Shown here: positions 1-9,286 of the stretch, in pieces
Layout: each line of letters opens with the position of its first letter
Position numbering within the stretch: the first letter of the stretch is position 1
DNA from: Avibacterium gallinarum
GTDB lineage: Bacteria > Pseudomonadota > Gammaproteobacteria > Enterobacterales > Pasteurellaceae
Length of the DNA: 64,000 bases
Assembly (NCBI RefSeq): GCF_002921135.1
Contig: NZ_PQVJ01000014.1
Coordinates: 1-64,000 of the forward strand
Direction: 5' to 3'
Position numbers and translations under genes: made by a program
The notes under the pieces: generated by a model
What the model was told of the DNA's origin: nothing
The model's database searches: none
What the model saw: only the letters and a program-made list of their open reading frames with translations

Positions 1-10
1 AAAAGTTAAG

Positions 11-40
11 AAAGGGCATCAAAAGATGCCCTTTTGTTTT
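11..40 (+). terminator. Rho-independent terminator at the window edge
   Basis: A perfect 10-bp stem (11-20 with 25-34), a 4-base AAAA loop and a T-rich tail. It probably ends a plus-strand gene lying before the window. Confidence 0.75.
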
Positions 41-75
41 GCTTGGATTTTGCAATGAAAAATCTGGAAAAAATG

Positions 76-113
76 ACCGCACTTTTGTTATAAAAGAATA
101 AATAAAGTGCGGT
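76..113. repeat. Inverted pair of DNA uptake signals
   Basis: ACCGCACTT at 76-84 and AAGTGCGGT at 105-113 form an inverted pair of the Haemophilus-type uptake signal core, able to fold into a stem. The rest of 1-316 holds no convincing gene. Such pairs often double as terminators in Pasteurellaceae. Confidence 0.7.
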
Positions 114-316
114 ATAAATTTTAGGGATTTTTTCTTTTCTATATTTTATTCTCTTACGTCAAATCTATTTTCATTTGACAATGAATTACCTTCTATTAGT
201 TTAGTGTTTCAATAAAGAGAATTGGGTTAGATACACAAAATACATTAAACAGATAATAAAAAACTTAGCGAAAAAGCACCGCACTTTAGTTTTATCTATT
301 TTCCTGTTTGTAATCC

Positions 317-751
317 TTACACCTCCAACCAAAACGTAACTGGCCCGTCATTGATTAAACTGACTTGCATATCAGCGGCGAATTTGCCGGTGGCGGTGGT
401 AATGCGTTGTTGGCTTTTTTGTACGAAGTAATCGTAAAGCTGTTCGGCTTTTTGTGGTGGTGCGCCGTTGGAAAAGCTAGGGCGTAGGCCTTTTTGAGTG
501 TCGGCGGCGAGGGTGAATTGGGAAACCACGAGTAATTCACCCTTTACTTGTTGGACGTTTAAATTCATTTTGCCTTGTTCATCGCTGAAAACACGGTAGT
601 TCAGCACTTTTTCCAGTAAACGATCCGCTTTGCTTTCATCATCTTCTTTTTGCACGCCAAGCAACACTAATAAACCTTGCTGAATTTGCCCTGTGATGTC
701 GCCATCGACTTCCACTTTAGCTTGGCTAACTCGTTGAATTAATGCGATCAT
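317..751 (-). CDS. dtd: D-aminoacyl-tRNA deacylase
   Basis: Hydrolyses D-amino acids from mischarged tRNA, a cytoplasmic proofreading enzyme that acts as a homodimer. At 144 aa it is the usual length for the family. The two signature motifs are visible: SQFTL at residues 77-81 and NDGPVT at 134-139; the latter supplies the Gly-Pro pair that enforces chirality. The start overlaps the stop of the upstream yihY gene, so ychJ, yihY and dtd read as one minus-strand operon. An uptake signal lies just downstream. The identification is firm. Confidence 0.97.
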   Translation of the reverse strand: MIALIQRVSQAKVEVDGDITGQIQQGLLVLLGVQKEDDESKADRLLEKVLNYRVFSDEQGKMNLNVQQVKGELLVVSQFTLAADTQKGLRPSFSNGAPPQKAEQLYDYFVQKSQQRITTATGKFAADMQVSLINDGPVTFWLEV

Positions 752-1614
752 TATTGTTCCTCAATTTGTTGTAATTCAATCTCACCATTTTTTAATAAAC
801 GCATATCGCCTAGCACCGCAGCCAGCTGCGCGCCGAGTAAAATGGCAATCCAGCTGAGCTGAATCCACAGCAACATAATTGGCAGGGTTGCCATTGCGCC
901 ATAAATGAGCTGATAAGAGGGGAAATTGGTGATGTACCACGCAAAGGCCTGTTTGCCTAAGGTGAAGAACACCGCAGCGACTAATGCCCCAGCGGCAGAA
1001 TGTTTAATGCTGACAGATTTATTCGGCACAATTTTATAAATTAAAGTGAAAATAAACCAAGTGAGCATAAAGGGGATAAAACTGAGTAATTTTAACCCGA
1101 AAGGCAAGCTCAGATCCGACTGCAACAAATCACCAGCAAGGCTAGTAACATAGGTGCTAACCCCAATGCTGGTGGCGATAATAATTGGCCCAAGGGTTAA
1201 AATCAGCCAGTAAATGGCGAAAGAAAACACCGTTGGACGCACACTGCCATCGTGCCAAATGCTGTTTAGGGTGCGGTCAATTGAGTTGATCAGCAACAGC
1301 GCGACCACGATTAAACTGATGATCCCAACTGCGCTCATTTGTTTTGAATTAGCGACAAATTGATCAATATATTCGCCCACTGTATCACTAGCAGAGGGGG
1401 CAAAATTGGTAAAAATAAATTCTTTCAGCTCGCCAGTTACTTCATTAAACACAGGGAAAGCGGAGAAAATGGAAAATACCACCATAATCAGCGGTACAAG
1501 TGCTAGCATTGTGCTGTAAGTGAGATAGCCCGCTGCTTGGGTGAGTTTATTTTGATTGAAACGCAACCAAAACACCTTGAGAAAGAGGCTTAGTTTTCGC
1601 CATAAAACTGACAT
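751..1614 (-). CDS. yihY: YihY/BrkB family inner-membrane protein
   Basis: A polytopic inner-membrane protein of the YihY/BrkB family (UPF0761), about 287 aa with roughly six hydrophobic segments. Older annotations call it ribonuclease BN (rbn), but that activity belongs to another protein and the true function is unknown. I chose the ATG at 1614; an in-frame TTG at 1632 would add six residues. The start overlaps the end of ychJ by about 25 bp and the stop overlaps the dtd start, indicating translational coupling. Confidence 0.93.
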   Translation of the reverse strand: MSVLWRKLSLFLKVFWLRFNQNKLTQAAGYLTYSTMLALVPLIMVVFSIFSAFPVFNEVTGELKEFIFTNFAPSASDTVGEYIDQFVANSKQMSAVGIISLIVVALLLINSIDRTLNSIWHDGSVRPTVFSFAIYWLILTLGPIIIATSIGVSTYVTSLAGDLLQSDLSLPFGLKLLSFIPFMLTWFIFTLIYKIVPNKSVSIKHSAAGALVAAVFFTLGKQAFAWYITNFPSYQLIYGAMATLPIMLLWIQLSWIAILLGAQLAAVLGDMRLLKNGEIELQQIEEQ

Positions 1615-2087
1615 AGCATGACTCCACAACAATGTTTAAATTTTTTCCCTGAACCGCAAATACAAGGTTGCTTCATTGCAGGCAGGGTAACAGTGGGATC
1701 GGCAAAATACCAGCGTTCCCCCACGTTTACAAATAAGGATTTTTCGTGATGAATTTGCTCGCCCTCAGCACTTGAAAATTTCGCCTTAAACTCCACCGCA
1801 CTATGGGTTTTATCTAATTTAGCATCGTGTTTTACCACCTCTAAGCCCAGCCATTGGGTTTGCGCCGCCCATTGTTTTAATGCTTCATAGTCCAGCAATG
1901 TTTGTTGGCTTGGTACGGTGGTTTCCACAATATAATCAATATCTTGCAACACAAACGCCGCGTAGCGCGAACGCATTAATTGTTCGGCGCTTTGGGCAAT
2001 TTTTTGCTTTTGATGTAAGGGCTGGCAACAATCTTGATATGCGTTACCCGATTGGCAAGGACAAAGTGCGGTGGTTTTTTCGTCCAT
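1590..2087 (-). CDS. ychJ: YchJ family SEC-C motif protein
   Basis: UPF0225/YchJ family protein of 165 aa. It has a zinc-binding SEC-C cysteine cluster at each end: CPCQSG...CC within residues 9-22 and [13 protein letters not shown] near the C terminus. Between them lies an NTF2-like YchJ middle domain. Its function is unknown; SEC-C motifs in SecA bind zinc and contact ribosome or SecB. It is the first gene of the minus-strand ychJ-yihY-dtd set. An uptake signal lies in-frame near the start codon and encodes Thr-Ala-Leu. Confidence 0.93.
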   Translation of the reverse strand: MDEKTTALCPCQSGNAYQDCCQPLHQKQKIAQSAEQLMRSRYAAFVLQDIDYIVETTVPSQQTLLDYEALKQWAAQTQWLGLEVVKHDAKLDKTHSAVEFKAKFSSAEGEQIHHEKSLFVNVGERWYFADPTVTLPAMKQPCICGSGKKFKHCCGVMLCQFYGEN

Positions 2088-2261
2088 TTTTTAACAATGC
2101 TCTTCCAAGTAGTTGGCAAATTAGCCTAAGCATATCACATCAAGTTGATGATTTCATTTGCCAAAAATAAAATAGGGCGTACAGAATTTGTGATAATTTT
2201 TGACCGCACTTTATTTTTTTCTTATTATGCACCCACATTTTGATCGATTTCAGAGGCTTAT

Positions 2262-3761
2262 ATGCAATATTCATTAGCACAAACAGAACAAGGCGAAGTT
2301 TTAGGATTAACTGCCAAAATGGCAAACCGCCACGGTTTAATCGCCGGGGCAACCGGGACAGGGAAAACCGTTACCTTACGCAAAATGGCGGAGGCATTTA
2401 GCGATGATGGGGTGCCAGTGTTTTTGGTGGACGTGAAAGGAGATTTGTCGGGCTTGGTAAAAGCTGGGGAATTCCAAGGCAAAGTGGCAGAGCGCATTGA
2501 ACAATTTCACCTAGGCGGTGAAAGCTATTTACAAGGTTATCCTGTTTCTTTCTGGGACGTGTTTGGTGAAACCGGTATTCCATTGCGTACCACTATTTCT
2601 GAAATGGGGCCATTGTTGCTTTCTCGTTTATTGAATCTCAACGCCACGCAAGAGGGCTTGCTCAATTTGGTATTCCGCGTGGCGGATGATAAAGGTTTGT
2701 TGCTGATCGATCTGAAAGATCTGCGTGCAATGCTGAAATATGTGGCAGAAAATGCCAAAACCTTCCAATTGGAATATGGCAATGTGTCCGCCGCTAGTGT
2801 GGGCGCAATTCAGCGTGTCTTGCTTGCCTTAGAAAACGAGGGCGCAAGCAAATTGTTTGGCGAGCCTGCTTTAAACCTTGATGATTGGTTACAAACCCGT
2901 GATGGACGTGGCGTGATCAACGTATTAAATTCAGAAAAATTAATTAATTCGCCAAAAATGTATAGTGCATTTTTGCTTTGGTTAATGGCGGAATTATTTG
3001 AGCAACTGCCTGAAGTGGGTGATCCTGATAAACCAAAATTTGTGATGTTCTTTGATGAAGCGCACTTATTATTTGACGGCGCGCCAGCCGCGTTGGTGGA
3101 TAAAGTGGAGCAAGTGGTGCGCTTGATTCGTTCTAAAGGGGTGGGGATTTATTTCGTTACACAAAACCCACTAGATTTGCCCGATACGGTGTTAGGGCAG
3201 CTAGGAAACCGTGTGCAACACGCCTTGCGTGCCTTTACGCCACGCGATCAAAAAGCCGTGAAATCGGCGGCCGAAACATTCCGTACCAATCCAAAAGTGA
3301 ATGTGGTGGAAACCATTTCAACCTTGGGGGTGGGGCAGGCTTTGGTATCTTTCCTTGACGAAAAAGGTATGCCAACGCCAGTGGAAATTGCTTATATTTA
3401 TCCACCAAAAAGTCAGCTTAAACCGATTTCTGCTGAACAGCGCAACCAATGGGTGAAAGACGATGATCTTTACCCTTATTACAATAATTATGTGGATAAC
3501 GTTTCCGCCTTTGAAATGTTACAAGAGCAGGCAGATCTGGCTGCTGTCGTGCAAAAACAAGCGGAACAAGCCCAAGAGGAAGAAGAAAACGGCTTTATGG
3601 GAAGCTTAAGCCGAATGTTGTTTGGCAAGAAAAAACGCGGCGAACAACTGAGCGTTACTGAACAAGTGGTGAGCAGCGTAGCGAAATCGGTCGGACGCAA
3701 TATTCGCAACCAAATCACCAAGCAAATTATGCGCGGGATTTTAGGTGCGTTGAAGAAATAA
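2262..3761 (+). CDS. yjgR: HerA-like ATPase, YjgR family (DUF853)
   Basis: Cytoplasmic P-loop ATPase of the HerA/FtsK superfamily, 499 aa. The Walker A motif GATGTGKT is at residues 29-36, followed by DVKGDLSG typical of YjgR, and the Walker B motif FFDEAH is in the middle. The C-terminal part has the conserved TQNPLDLPDTVLGQLGNR region and ends in a lysine-rich tail. YjgR proteins are described as possible helicases or ATPases, but the role in the cell is not established. It is a single-gene unit divergent from ychJ and followed by a strong terminator. Confidence 0.93.
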   Translation: MQYSLAQTEQGEVLGLTAKMANRHGLIAGATGTGKTVTLRKMAEAFSDDGVPVFLVDVKGDLSGLVKAGEFQGKVAERIEQFHLGGESYLQGYPVSFWDVFGETGIPLRTTISEMGPLLLSRLLNLNATQEGLLNLVFRVADDKGLLLIDLKDLRAMLKYVAENAKTFQLEYGNVSAASVGAIQRVLLALENEGASKLFGEPALNLDDWLQTRDGRGVINVLNSEKLINSPKMYSAFLLWLMAELFEQLPEVGDPDKPKFVMFFDEAHLLFDGAPAALVDKVEQVVRLIRSKGVGIYFVTQNPLDLPDTVLGQLGNRVQHALRAFTPRDQKAVKSAAETFRTNPKVNVVETISTLGVGQALVSFLDEKGMPTPVEIAYIYPPKSQLKPISAEQRNQWVKDDDLYPYYNNYVDNVSAFEMLQEQADLAAVVQKQAEQAQEEEENGFMGSLSRMLFGKKKRGEQLSVTEQVVSSVAKSVGRNIRNQITKQIMRGILGALKK

Positions 3762-3780
3762 GATTTTAATTTACATCGTG

Positions 3781-3820
3781 AAAGGCTTAAAACCCGTGAT
3801 AAGGTTTTAAGCCTTTTTTC
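3781..3820 (+). terminator. Rho-independent terminator of yjgR
   Basis: A 14-bp stem (AAAGGCTTAAAACC at 3781-3794 paired with GGTTTTAAGCCTTT from 3803), a short loop and a run of T immediately 3' of yjgR. Confidence 0.9.
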
Positions 3821-3857
3821 TATATTGTCTATATTGTGAGAATTGCGGGAGTTACAT

Positions 3858-4130
3858 TTATTTTTGTACTACTGCGTGATAATGCAACTTATCAATAGCT
3901 TGAATGAGCATTTCATCACTCACTTTCTCGTCTGCCACCACATTTACCAAACGTGAATTAAAATTCGCTTTGGTCGATTGCACTCCATCAATGTTGCGCA
4001 ATTCTTTATTGACTAAATAAACGCAAAGCTGGCAATTCATTTCTTCAATATGCAGCGTAACCTTGCGTTCTGCGGCAAGGTTTGGCAATGAAAAGCTAAG
4101 TGCGGTCAAAAAAAGTAAAATTTTTTTCAT
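3858..4130 (-). CDS. Secreted heavy-metal-associated domain protein, MerP-like
   Basis: A 90-aa protein with a Sec signal peptide (about residues 1-19, cleavage after LAA) and one HMA fold carrying the metal-binding motif MNCQLC. This is the pattern of a MerP-like periplasmic metal chaperone that hands ions to a MerT-type permease. The chosen ATG overlaps the stop codon of the upstream merT-like gene (ATGA), which indicates coupling. No mercuric reductase or MerR regulator is nearby, so the metal could be copper, zinc or mercury; that is unresolved. An uptake signal lies in-frame within the signal-peptide code (4098-4106). Confidence 0.82.
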   Translation of the reverse strand: MKKILLFLTALSFSLPNLAAERKVTLHIEEMNCQLCVYLVNKELRNIDGVQSTKANFNSRLVNVVADEKVSDEMLIQAIDKLHYHAVVQK

Positions 4131-4504
4131 TCTAAATAATCCAAAACATAAGGTAAAACATAGGGATAAGTTAAGAAAAAGAGAATAATCAGCGCCATTA
4201 GCCAATATAAAATTTGCAATGTACGGCGTGAGAGATATTGGCTACAAATGATTTTTCCTGAGAAATTCAGCAGCCAAAAGCCATAACCAAATGCGATGAG
4301 GGAAATCACGAGCATTGGAATTTGCAAAAATGCCAGCTGATTTAAGCTTACTAGCCAAGTGCTAGAAATGCCAAATAACAGATACAACAATGGCGCAATA
4401 CAGCAGAGTGTCGATGCCACCGCAGCACTCACTGCGGTGGTACATATCGCCCAAAATTTGGCATTTCCGCCTTTTGGATTAGCGTTGCTGCGAGATAAAT
4501 TCAT
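4127..4504 (-). CDS. MerT-like inner-membrane metal transport protein
   Basis: About 125 aa with three or four hydrophobic helices. The first carries adjacent cysteines (STLCCIAP), the hallmark of MerT-type mercuric transport proteins, and another cysteine follows in the loop (KIICSQ). MerT passes metal received from MerP into the cytoplasm. I chose the ATG at 4504; ATG 4522 is also possible and neither has a clear ribosome binding site. The gene overlaps the 3' end of the transglutaminase gene and the start of the merP-like gene. Naming it a mercury transporter would go beyond the sequence. Confidence 0.78.
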   Translation of the reverse strand: MNLSRSNANPKGGNAKFWAICTTAVSAAVASTLCCIAPLLYLLFGISSTWLVSLNQLAFLQIPMLVISLIAFGYGFWLLNFSGKIICSQYLSRRTLQILYWLMALIILFFLTYPYVLPYVLDYLE

Positions 4505-5597
4505 AACCAAATTCTTTTGCATCAAAGGAATTTAATGGATCGCCGCCCACTTCTGCATAAGGATAACCAAAATTATTGATTGGCGCGAGTTCAGGCGTTG
4601 GGTAAAGGGTGAAATCGCGTGCGTGACTAAAGCCCATCCAGTTGCCTTCCCAATTTCCGAATAAATAATCTGAAACCGCTTGAGTATCGCTATCTGCCAC
4701 TGCTTTTTTCTCTGTTAGACGATATTTTGCTACGTCCGCGGAATCCACAGGAACCCAGCCAAAACCGGCTAGATAAAATTCCGCCCGACAATGTTGTCCG
4801 CCATTTTCATTGGCGATTTTGTTTTTGGCGCTACCAAACGCGGATTTAGAATATTTGCCCATTTTCACCGCCTCTCCTAAACGAATACCGAACACTTCGC
4901 GAGCGGGAATACCAGAAGCACGCGCTAAAGCAACAAATACGGAATTAATATCCGTGCATTTTCCTTTTAACACGCCTGTTGTTAGGATTTTTTCCACATC
5001 GCCATCCCCACAGCCTAATACGGAATTATCACGCTCCATATTTGCCACAATCCATTGATGAATACGTTCTGCTTTTTTGAGCGGATTTGTTTCATTTCCT
5101 ACAATTTTATCGGCGTATTCTTTCACTATCCCGTCAATTTTAATATGTTTTGTTGGCTGTAAATAAGGTTGCACATCAACGCCATATTCTATTTTTTCTG
5201 GCGCTTGATAATCTTTCAATAAGCCTTGTTTCTTCGGTTCGCGATCTTGGGTTTCCACAACCAGCGTAACCGTTAAATTACGTTTTTGTGCTTCAGGTGT
5301 CCAAGTAGCGAATAATGTACTGGCACTATATTGATTATTTTCTGTAATGTAAGCCTGTTGATAATTGCCGTCAAATGTAATGGATTTCACCGTTTGATAA
5401 TCGTTACTAAAAGGCAAGGGCACCCACAAATTTGTCGTTCCTGATGAGCCTTTTGGCACTTGTAAATCATAGGTTTGCGTAAATTCGTAAGTGTGAGTAG
5501 TGGTGTTAGGATTGGCCACCGTTTGTGCATTGGCTAACGTTGCCGCAGCGAAAAGTGAGCTGGTAAAAAGTGCGGTGGTAAAAATCGTTTTTTTCAT
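4479..5597 (-). CDS. Secreted transglutaminase-like domain protein
   Basis: A 372-aa exported protein. It has an N-terminal signal peptide ([11 protein letters not shown]..., cleavage after ANA near residue 24) and a transglutaminase/protease-like core with the catalytic Cys in GKCTDIN, His in GGQHCRAEF and Asp in PVDSADV. Bacterial members may cleave or cross-link proteins; the substrate here is unknown. A good ribosome binding site (CAGGAG) precedes the ATG. It appears to be the first gene of a three-gene overlapping operon with the metal-transport pair, an unexpected partnership. An uptake signal sits in the signal-peptide code at 5568-5576. Confidence 0.88.
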   Translation of the reverse strand: MKKTIFTTALFTSSLFAAATLANAQTVANPNTTTHTYEFTQTYDLQVPKGSSGTTNLWVPLPFSNDYQTVKSITFDGNYQQAYITENNQYSASTLFATWTPEAQKRNLTVTLVVETQDREPKKQGLLKDYQAPEKIEYGVDVQPYLQPTKHIKIDGIVKEYADKIVGNETNPLKKAERIHQWIVANMERDNSVLGCGDGDVEKILTTGVLKGKCTDINSVFVALARASGIPAREVFGIRLGEAVKMGKYSKSAFGSAKNKIANENGGQHCRAEFYLAGFGWVPVDSADVAKYRLTEKKAVADSDTQAVSDYLFGNWEGNWMGFSHARDFTLYPTPELAPINNFGYPYAEVGGDPLNSFDAKEFGYEFISQQR

Positions 5598-5950
5598 AGA
5601 AAACTCCTGTTTACAAAGTGGATTGCAAGGTTATGCCATTCAGTTAAAAATGGGCGACCTTATAGGAATTAGGCGAGAGAAAACGCGTTGCGTCAAATTA
5701 TTGCCAAATTTCTAACCTTCCTTAAATCCTTAAGAGAAATTGAAAACGGCAAGAATGGTATAACGATGAAAACCAGAATTGAAAACAGTTTGATCATTTC
5801 CTATACACAATACTTGCGATATAGCTGTTCAACGAACAAAGGGATTTTACGATCTATGGGTGAAATTGCAATCTTTTGTTGATTGGTGGGGTGAAATAAT
5901 CGGATAAAAAGCATAATCATTGTTATGCCTGATTTTAGAGAGCGAAGTAA
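5598..5950. other. Intergenic region without recognised genes
   Basis: About 350 bp between the start of the transglutaminase gene and the terminator of udp. I see no conserved ORF, RNA gene or clear repeat. The right part is AT-rich. The promoter for the minus-strand transglutaminase operon must lie at its left end. Confidence 0.5.
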
Positions 5951-5996
5951 AAAGTGCGGTAAAAAATTCGTAAAAATTCCACCGCACTTTCTTTTT
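5951..5996 (-). terminator. Terminator made of paired uptake signals, 3' of udp
   Basis: AAAGTGCGGT (5951-5960) and ACCGCACTTT (5981-5990) form a perfect 10-bp inverted repeat just downstream of udp. This is a common way for Pasteurellaceae to build an intrinsic terminator from uptake signals. Confidence 0.75.
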
Positions 5997-6014
5997 CTAA
6001 CTATTTTTCTAACA

Positions 6015-6773
6015 TTAAACCAATAATGCCGCCGCTTTCACCACAATATCAATGGCATTTTGCTCGGTTTGATGAATGGTTTCTTCATTTGGAATTTCTT
6101 GCTGTGTACGGTTTACAATCGCACCAGCTACCATACCAGCACGCAAGCCTAAAGCAGAACACATAGTAAATAAGGTGGCACTTTCCATTTCGTAGTTCAT
6201 TACATTTAGCTCTTGCCATTGTTTTAATGAACCTTGATAGTGGCGGTAAATTTTGCCAGTGTAAGTATCGTAGCGCTCTTGCCCTGGGTAGAACGTATCT
6301 GATGATGCGGTGATACCAATATGTACTTTCGCTTTATCATTTTTTAATGCTGCTTTGTGAAGCATTGAAGTGCAAGTAAAGTCCGCTACCGCTGGATATT
6401 CTAATGGTGCGAAATGGCGGCTTGCCCCATCTAAACGCACTGCTCCTGTGGTGATCAAAATATCGCCTACATTAATATGTGGCTGAATTGCCCCTGTTGT
6501 ACCAATGCGTAGGAAAGTGCGCACGCCTAATTGAGCCAATTCTTCCACCGCAATAGAAACCGAAGGTCCACCGATCCCTGTGGAACAAACCACTACAGCC
6601 TTGCCGTTAAGATAGCCAAGCCAAGAAGTAAATTCTCTGGTTGCGGCTAAAAATTTTGGATTGTCCAATAAACGAGCAATACGCTCAACACGTTCTGGCG
6701 CACCAGGAACAATGGCAAGTTGTGCGCCATCTAACATTGCTTTCGTTAAGCCTAAGTGAAATACATCAGACAT
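6015..6773 (-). CDS. udp: Uridine phosphorylase
   Basis: Phosphorolysis of uridine to uracil and ribose 1-phosphate in pyrimidine salvage; a cytoplasmic hexamer. At 252 aa it is full length, with the nucleoside phosphorylase motifs [12 protein letters not shown] near the N terminus, [14 protein letters not shown] around residues 92-105 and the purine/uridine phosphorylase [11 protein letters not shown] motif around 190-200. It lies 32 bp downstream of asnC on the same strand and may be co-transcribed with it. Confidence 0.97.
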   Translation of the reverse strand: MSDVFHLGLTKAMLDGAQLAIVPGAPERVERIARLLDNPKFLAATREFTSWLGYLNGKAVVVCSTGIGGPSVSIAVEELAQLGVRTFLRIGTTGAIQPHINVGDILITTGAVRLDGASRHFAPLEYPAVADFTCTSMLHKAALKNDKAKVHIGITASSDTFYPGQERYDTYTGKIYRHYQGSLKQWQELNVMNYEMESATLFTMCSALGLRAGMVAGAIVNRTQQEIPNEETIHQTEQNAIDIVVKAAALLV

Positions 6774-6805
6774 AATGACTCCTATTTTAGTTATAAATGA
6801 ATGAG

Positions 6806-7258
6806 TTATGGAGTAATATCACGCAAAATTGGATTTTGCATTGAAATCAACGTTTCGGTAGATTGAATTTCATCAATCAACTGAATTTTGGTTGCGAGTA
6901 CGGAATGGAGCTCCGCAATGGTGTGGGTCATCACCTTAATAAAAATGGAATAGTTCCCCGTGGTGTAATAGGCTTCCACCACTTCTTCAAATTTTTCTAA
7001 TTTCGCGATCACCTTATCGTAATCTTTCGCACTTTTGAGAATAATGCCAATGAAACAGCAGACATCATAGCCTAGTTTACGCTGATCGATGCGGATCTTT
7101 GTGCCTTGAATAATACCCGCTTGACGCATTTTTTCTACACGAACGTGAATTGTCCCAGGGCTTACGCCAAAATTTTTCGCCATTTCTGCGTAAGGGGTGC
7201 GTGCATCTTTAATTAACACACGCAGGATTTGTTTATCTAAGTTATCAATATTGTGCAT
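6806..7258 (-). CDS. asnC: Transcriptional regulator AsnC (Lrp/AsnC family)
   Basis: A 150-aa feast/famine regulator. An N-terminal helix-turn-helix (about residues 5-55, with [22 protein letters not shown]) is followed by an RAM effector-binding domain. In Escherichia coli AsnC activates asnA and represses its own gene in response to asparagine. Here it is divergent from asnA with about 160 bp between the starts, the same arrangement, which supports this specific name over a generic Lrp paralogue. Confidence 0.95.
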   Translation of the reverse strand: MHNIDNLDKQILRVLIKDARTPYAEMAKNFGVSPGTIHVRVEKMRQAGIIQGTKIRIDQRKLGYDVCCFIGIILKSAKDYDKVIAKLEKFEEVVEAYYTTGNYSIFIKVMTHTIAELHSVLATKIQLIDEIQSTETLISMQNPILRDITP

Positions 7259-7418
7259 TTTCTCTTTCCAAAATTAAATTTGATTTAAAATTATAGCCAC
7301 TTTTTTATGGGAAAACCATTTTCGATCTTATTTTTGTTTGTGGGTATTGAATTTTGCTCCCATATCATTAAATAATATGCAACGAAAATCAAAACCAGTA
7401 ATAAACAAGGTTCATACA

Positions 7419-8411
7419 ATGGAAAAATCATTTATTTTACAACAACAAGAAATTAGCTTTGCTAAAAACACCTTTACCCAAAAACTTTTGGAACATTTAG
7501 GTCTTGTAGAAGTTCAAGGCCCTATCCTAAGCCAAGTGGGCAATGGTATTCAAGATAATCTTTCAGGAACAGAGAAGGCAGTTCAAGTAAATGTGAAACA
7601 GATCACAGATGCTACCTTTGAAGTGGTTCATTCTTTAGCCAAATGGAAACGCCATACCCTTGCGCGTTTTGGTTTTGCGGAAGGTGAGGGCTTATTTGTG
7701 CATATGAAAGCCTTACGTCCAGATGAAGACAGCCTCGATCAAACCCACTCTGTTTATGTGGATCAATGGGATTGGGAAAAAGTGATCCCAGCAGGTCGCC
7801 GTAACCTAGATTATTTAAAAGAAACCGTGCGTGAAATTTATCAAGCGATTTTGGAAACAGAAGCCGCAGTAAGTGAAAAATTCGGTTTGACTCGTTTCTT
7901 ACCGCAAGAAATCACTTTCATTCACAGTGAAGATTTAGTGAAACGCTACCCGGGAATGAACGACAAAGAACGTGAAAACGCCATTTGTAAAGAATACGGT
8001 GCAGTGTTCTTAATTGGTATCGGCGGCGAATTATCAGACGGTAAACCACACGACAAACGTGCGCCAGACTATGATGATTGGACAACCGTTTCTGAGGGCG
8101 AATACAAAGGCTTAAACGGTGATATTTTAGTGTGGAACCCAACCTTAGAGCGTGCTTTCGAGCTTTCTTCAATGGGTATCCGTGTTGATGAAACTGCTTT
8201 ACGCAAACAGCTTGCCATTACAGGTGATGAAGATCGCCTACAATTTGACTGGCACCAAGATTTAGTAAACGGTCGCTTACCCCTTTCTATCGGCGGCGGT
8301 ATTGGTCAATCACGTTTAGCAATGTTATTGTTGCACAAAAAGCACATTGGTGAAGTGCAATCGAGCGTATGGCCTAAATCTGTAATGGAAGAGTTTGCCA
8401 ACATTCTTTAA
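7419..8411 (+). CDS. asnA: Aspartate--ammonia ligase (asparagine synthetase A)
   Basis: Makes asparagine from aspartate, ammonia and ATP; a class II tRNA-synthetase-like homodimer of 330 aa. Conserved features include the ATP-binding PGRRNLDY-like segment (here [13 protein letters not shown]) and the C-terminal [16 protein letters not shown] motif that binds ATP and aspartate. I chose the ATG at 7419, which begins the conserved [14 protein letters not shown]; the frame stays open farther upstream without homology. It is divergent from its presumed regulator asnC. Confidence 0.97.
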   Translation: MEKSFILQQQEISFAKNTFTQKLLEHLGLVEVQGPILSQVGNGIQDNLSGTEKAVQVNVKQITDATFEVVHSLAKWKRHTLARFGFAEGEGLFVHMKALRPDEDSLDQTHSVYVDQWDWEKVIPAGRRNLDYLKETVREIYQAILETEAAVSEKFGLTRFLPQEITFIHSEDLVKRYPGMNDKERENAICKEYGAVFLIGIGGELSDGKPHDKRAPDYDDWTTVSEGEYKGLNGDILVWNPTLERAFELSSMGIRVDETALRKQLAITGDEDRLQFDWHQDLVNGRLPLSIGGGIGQSRLAMLLLHKKHIGEVQSSVWPKSVMEEFANIL

Positions 8412-8442
8412 TTTCCTTAAAAGCATAAAAGCCTAACTTTTT

Positions 8443-8754
8443 GATTTGCTGTCAAAAATTCAGATGAATTTAATGACTAGGCCTTGTCTTGCACTGGGCT
8501 TAGTCCTTTTAATTTCATTTGAATATTGCGTCTGGTTGACAGTTATTCTCGTTAAATAGCGTCATTAATGAGCCTATGAATATCATATTTTTGAAACATT
8601 AATAATACTAAACATAATTTAGGGAATAGCTGGAGAGCGTAATATTCCACTGATTGATGTATGCCCGCTCATTCTTGGCTTAAAGAATAATGTTTTTTCA
8701 TAAAAAATCTGCTCCTTAATTGGTTGACCATATTCAACTTTTAGGGAGCAGATC
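8443..8754 (-). mobile_element. Decayed IS3-family (IS150-like) element
   Basis: A 312-bp remnant read on the minus strand. The left end at about 8754 holds an imperfect terminal repeat (GATCTGCTCCCTAAAAGTTG on the minus strand) followed by the orfA start region (GCAGATTTTTTATG). The right end near 8443 matches that terminal repeat imperfectly. Just inside it, minus-strand codons 8524-8477 read IQMKLKGLSPVQDKA and then a stop, the typical C terminus of an IS3 OrfB transposase. Nearly all of orfA and orfB is deleted. It fills the gap between asnA and yfbU. Confidence 0.78.
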
Positions 8755-8774
8755 ACTATGCTGTGGTTTTCACA

Positions 8775-9269
8775 TTAAGCATTCAGGATTTTTTGAATTT
8801 CCGCCATACTTAAATGATATTCGTGTGGGCAGCTGCGCCACGCTTCGAGCATTTTGATGTATTTATCCCACATTGGGGTTTGTGAATCACAGCCGTGTTC
8901 GCATTGCATAAATTCTGGATATTTGCCCTCTGTGGTGGTGATAAAACGTAAATAGTTGAGATATTTTTTCTCGCGCACCGCACAGTAACCTGCAAATTGT
9001 AAGCGGTGTGGTGTTACGGTGGTGGTGTCGCCTAAATTGCTGTAAGAAACGTGCAGGGCGTGGTACATTTCAAGAGTATCGCGCACAGTTTGGCATTCTT
9101 GTTCTGAAAGGTTAGAGAATTCTTTGTCTAACTCTTTTAATTCTAAGCCAAATCCGCCTTTCACGATCGTCTCCAAGCGTGTATATTGCGTCGCATTATT
9201 TGGATCTAATAAGCCCATTAATTTGTATTGATTGGCTAAAATTAAGCGTTGTGTTGAGGTCATTTCCAT
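8775..9269 (-). CDS. yfbU: YfbU family protein (UPF0304)
   Basis: A 164-aa cytoplasmic protein of the YfbU family, beginning MEMTSTQRLILANQYKLM and containing the conserved EMYHALHVSYSNL and QTPMWDKY stretches. The E. coli homologue has a known structure but no established function. It lies 18 bp downstream of mlaA on the same strand, so the two are probably co-transcribed. The family assignment is firm. Confidence 0.95.
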   Translation of the reverse strand: MEMTSTQRLILANQYKLMGLLDPNNATQYTRLETIVKGGFGLELKELDKEFSNLSEQECQTVRDTLEMYHALHVSYSNLGDTTTVTPHRLQFAGYCAVREKKYLNYLRFITTTEGKYPEFMQCEHGCDSQTPMWDKYIKMLEAWRSCPHEYHLSMAEIQKILNA

Positions 9270-9286
9270 AGTGTGATTTCCTATAA

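Noticed and set aside
751-1614. Ribonuclease BN
   Set aside because: The old rbn name for this membrane family is a known mis-assignment; RNase BN is a different protein.
3858-4504. Mercury resistance operon
   Set aside because: Only transport-like genes are present; no MerR, MerA or resolvase. Metal specificity cannot be called.
5688-5882. 64-aa plus-strand ORF in the gap before udp
   Set aside because: No ribosome binding site or recognisable family, and composition is like the non-coding surroundings.
8735-8775. CRP site (CTGTGG...TCACA) near yfbU
   Set aside because: The half-sites are only 3 bp apart and the place is downstream of yfbU, not a promoter.
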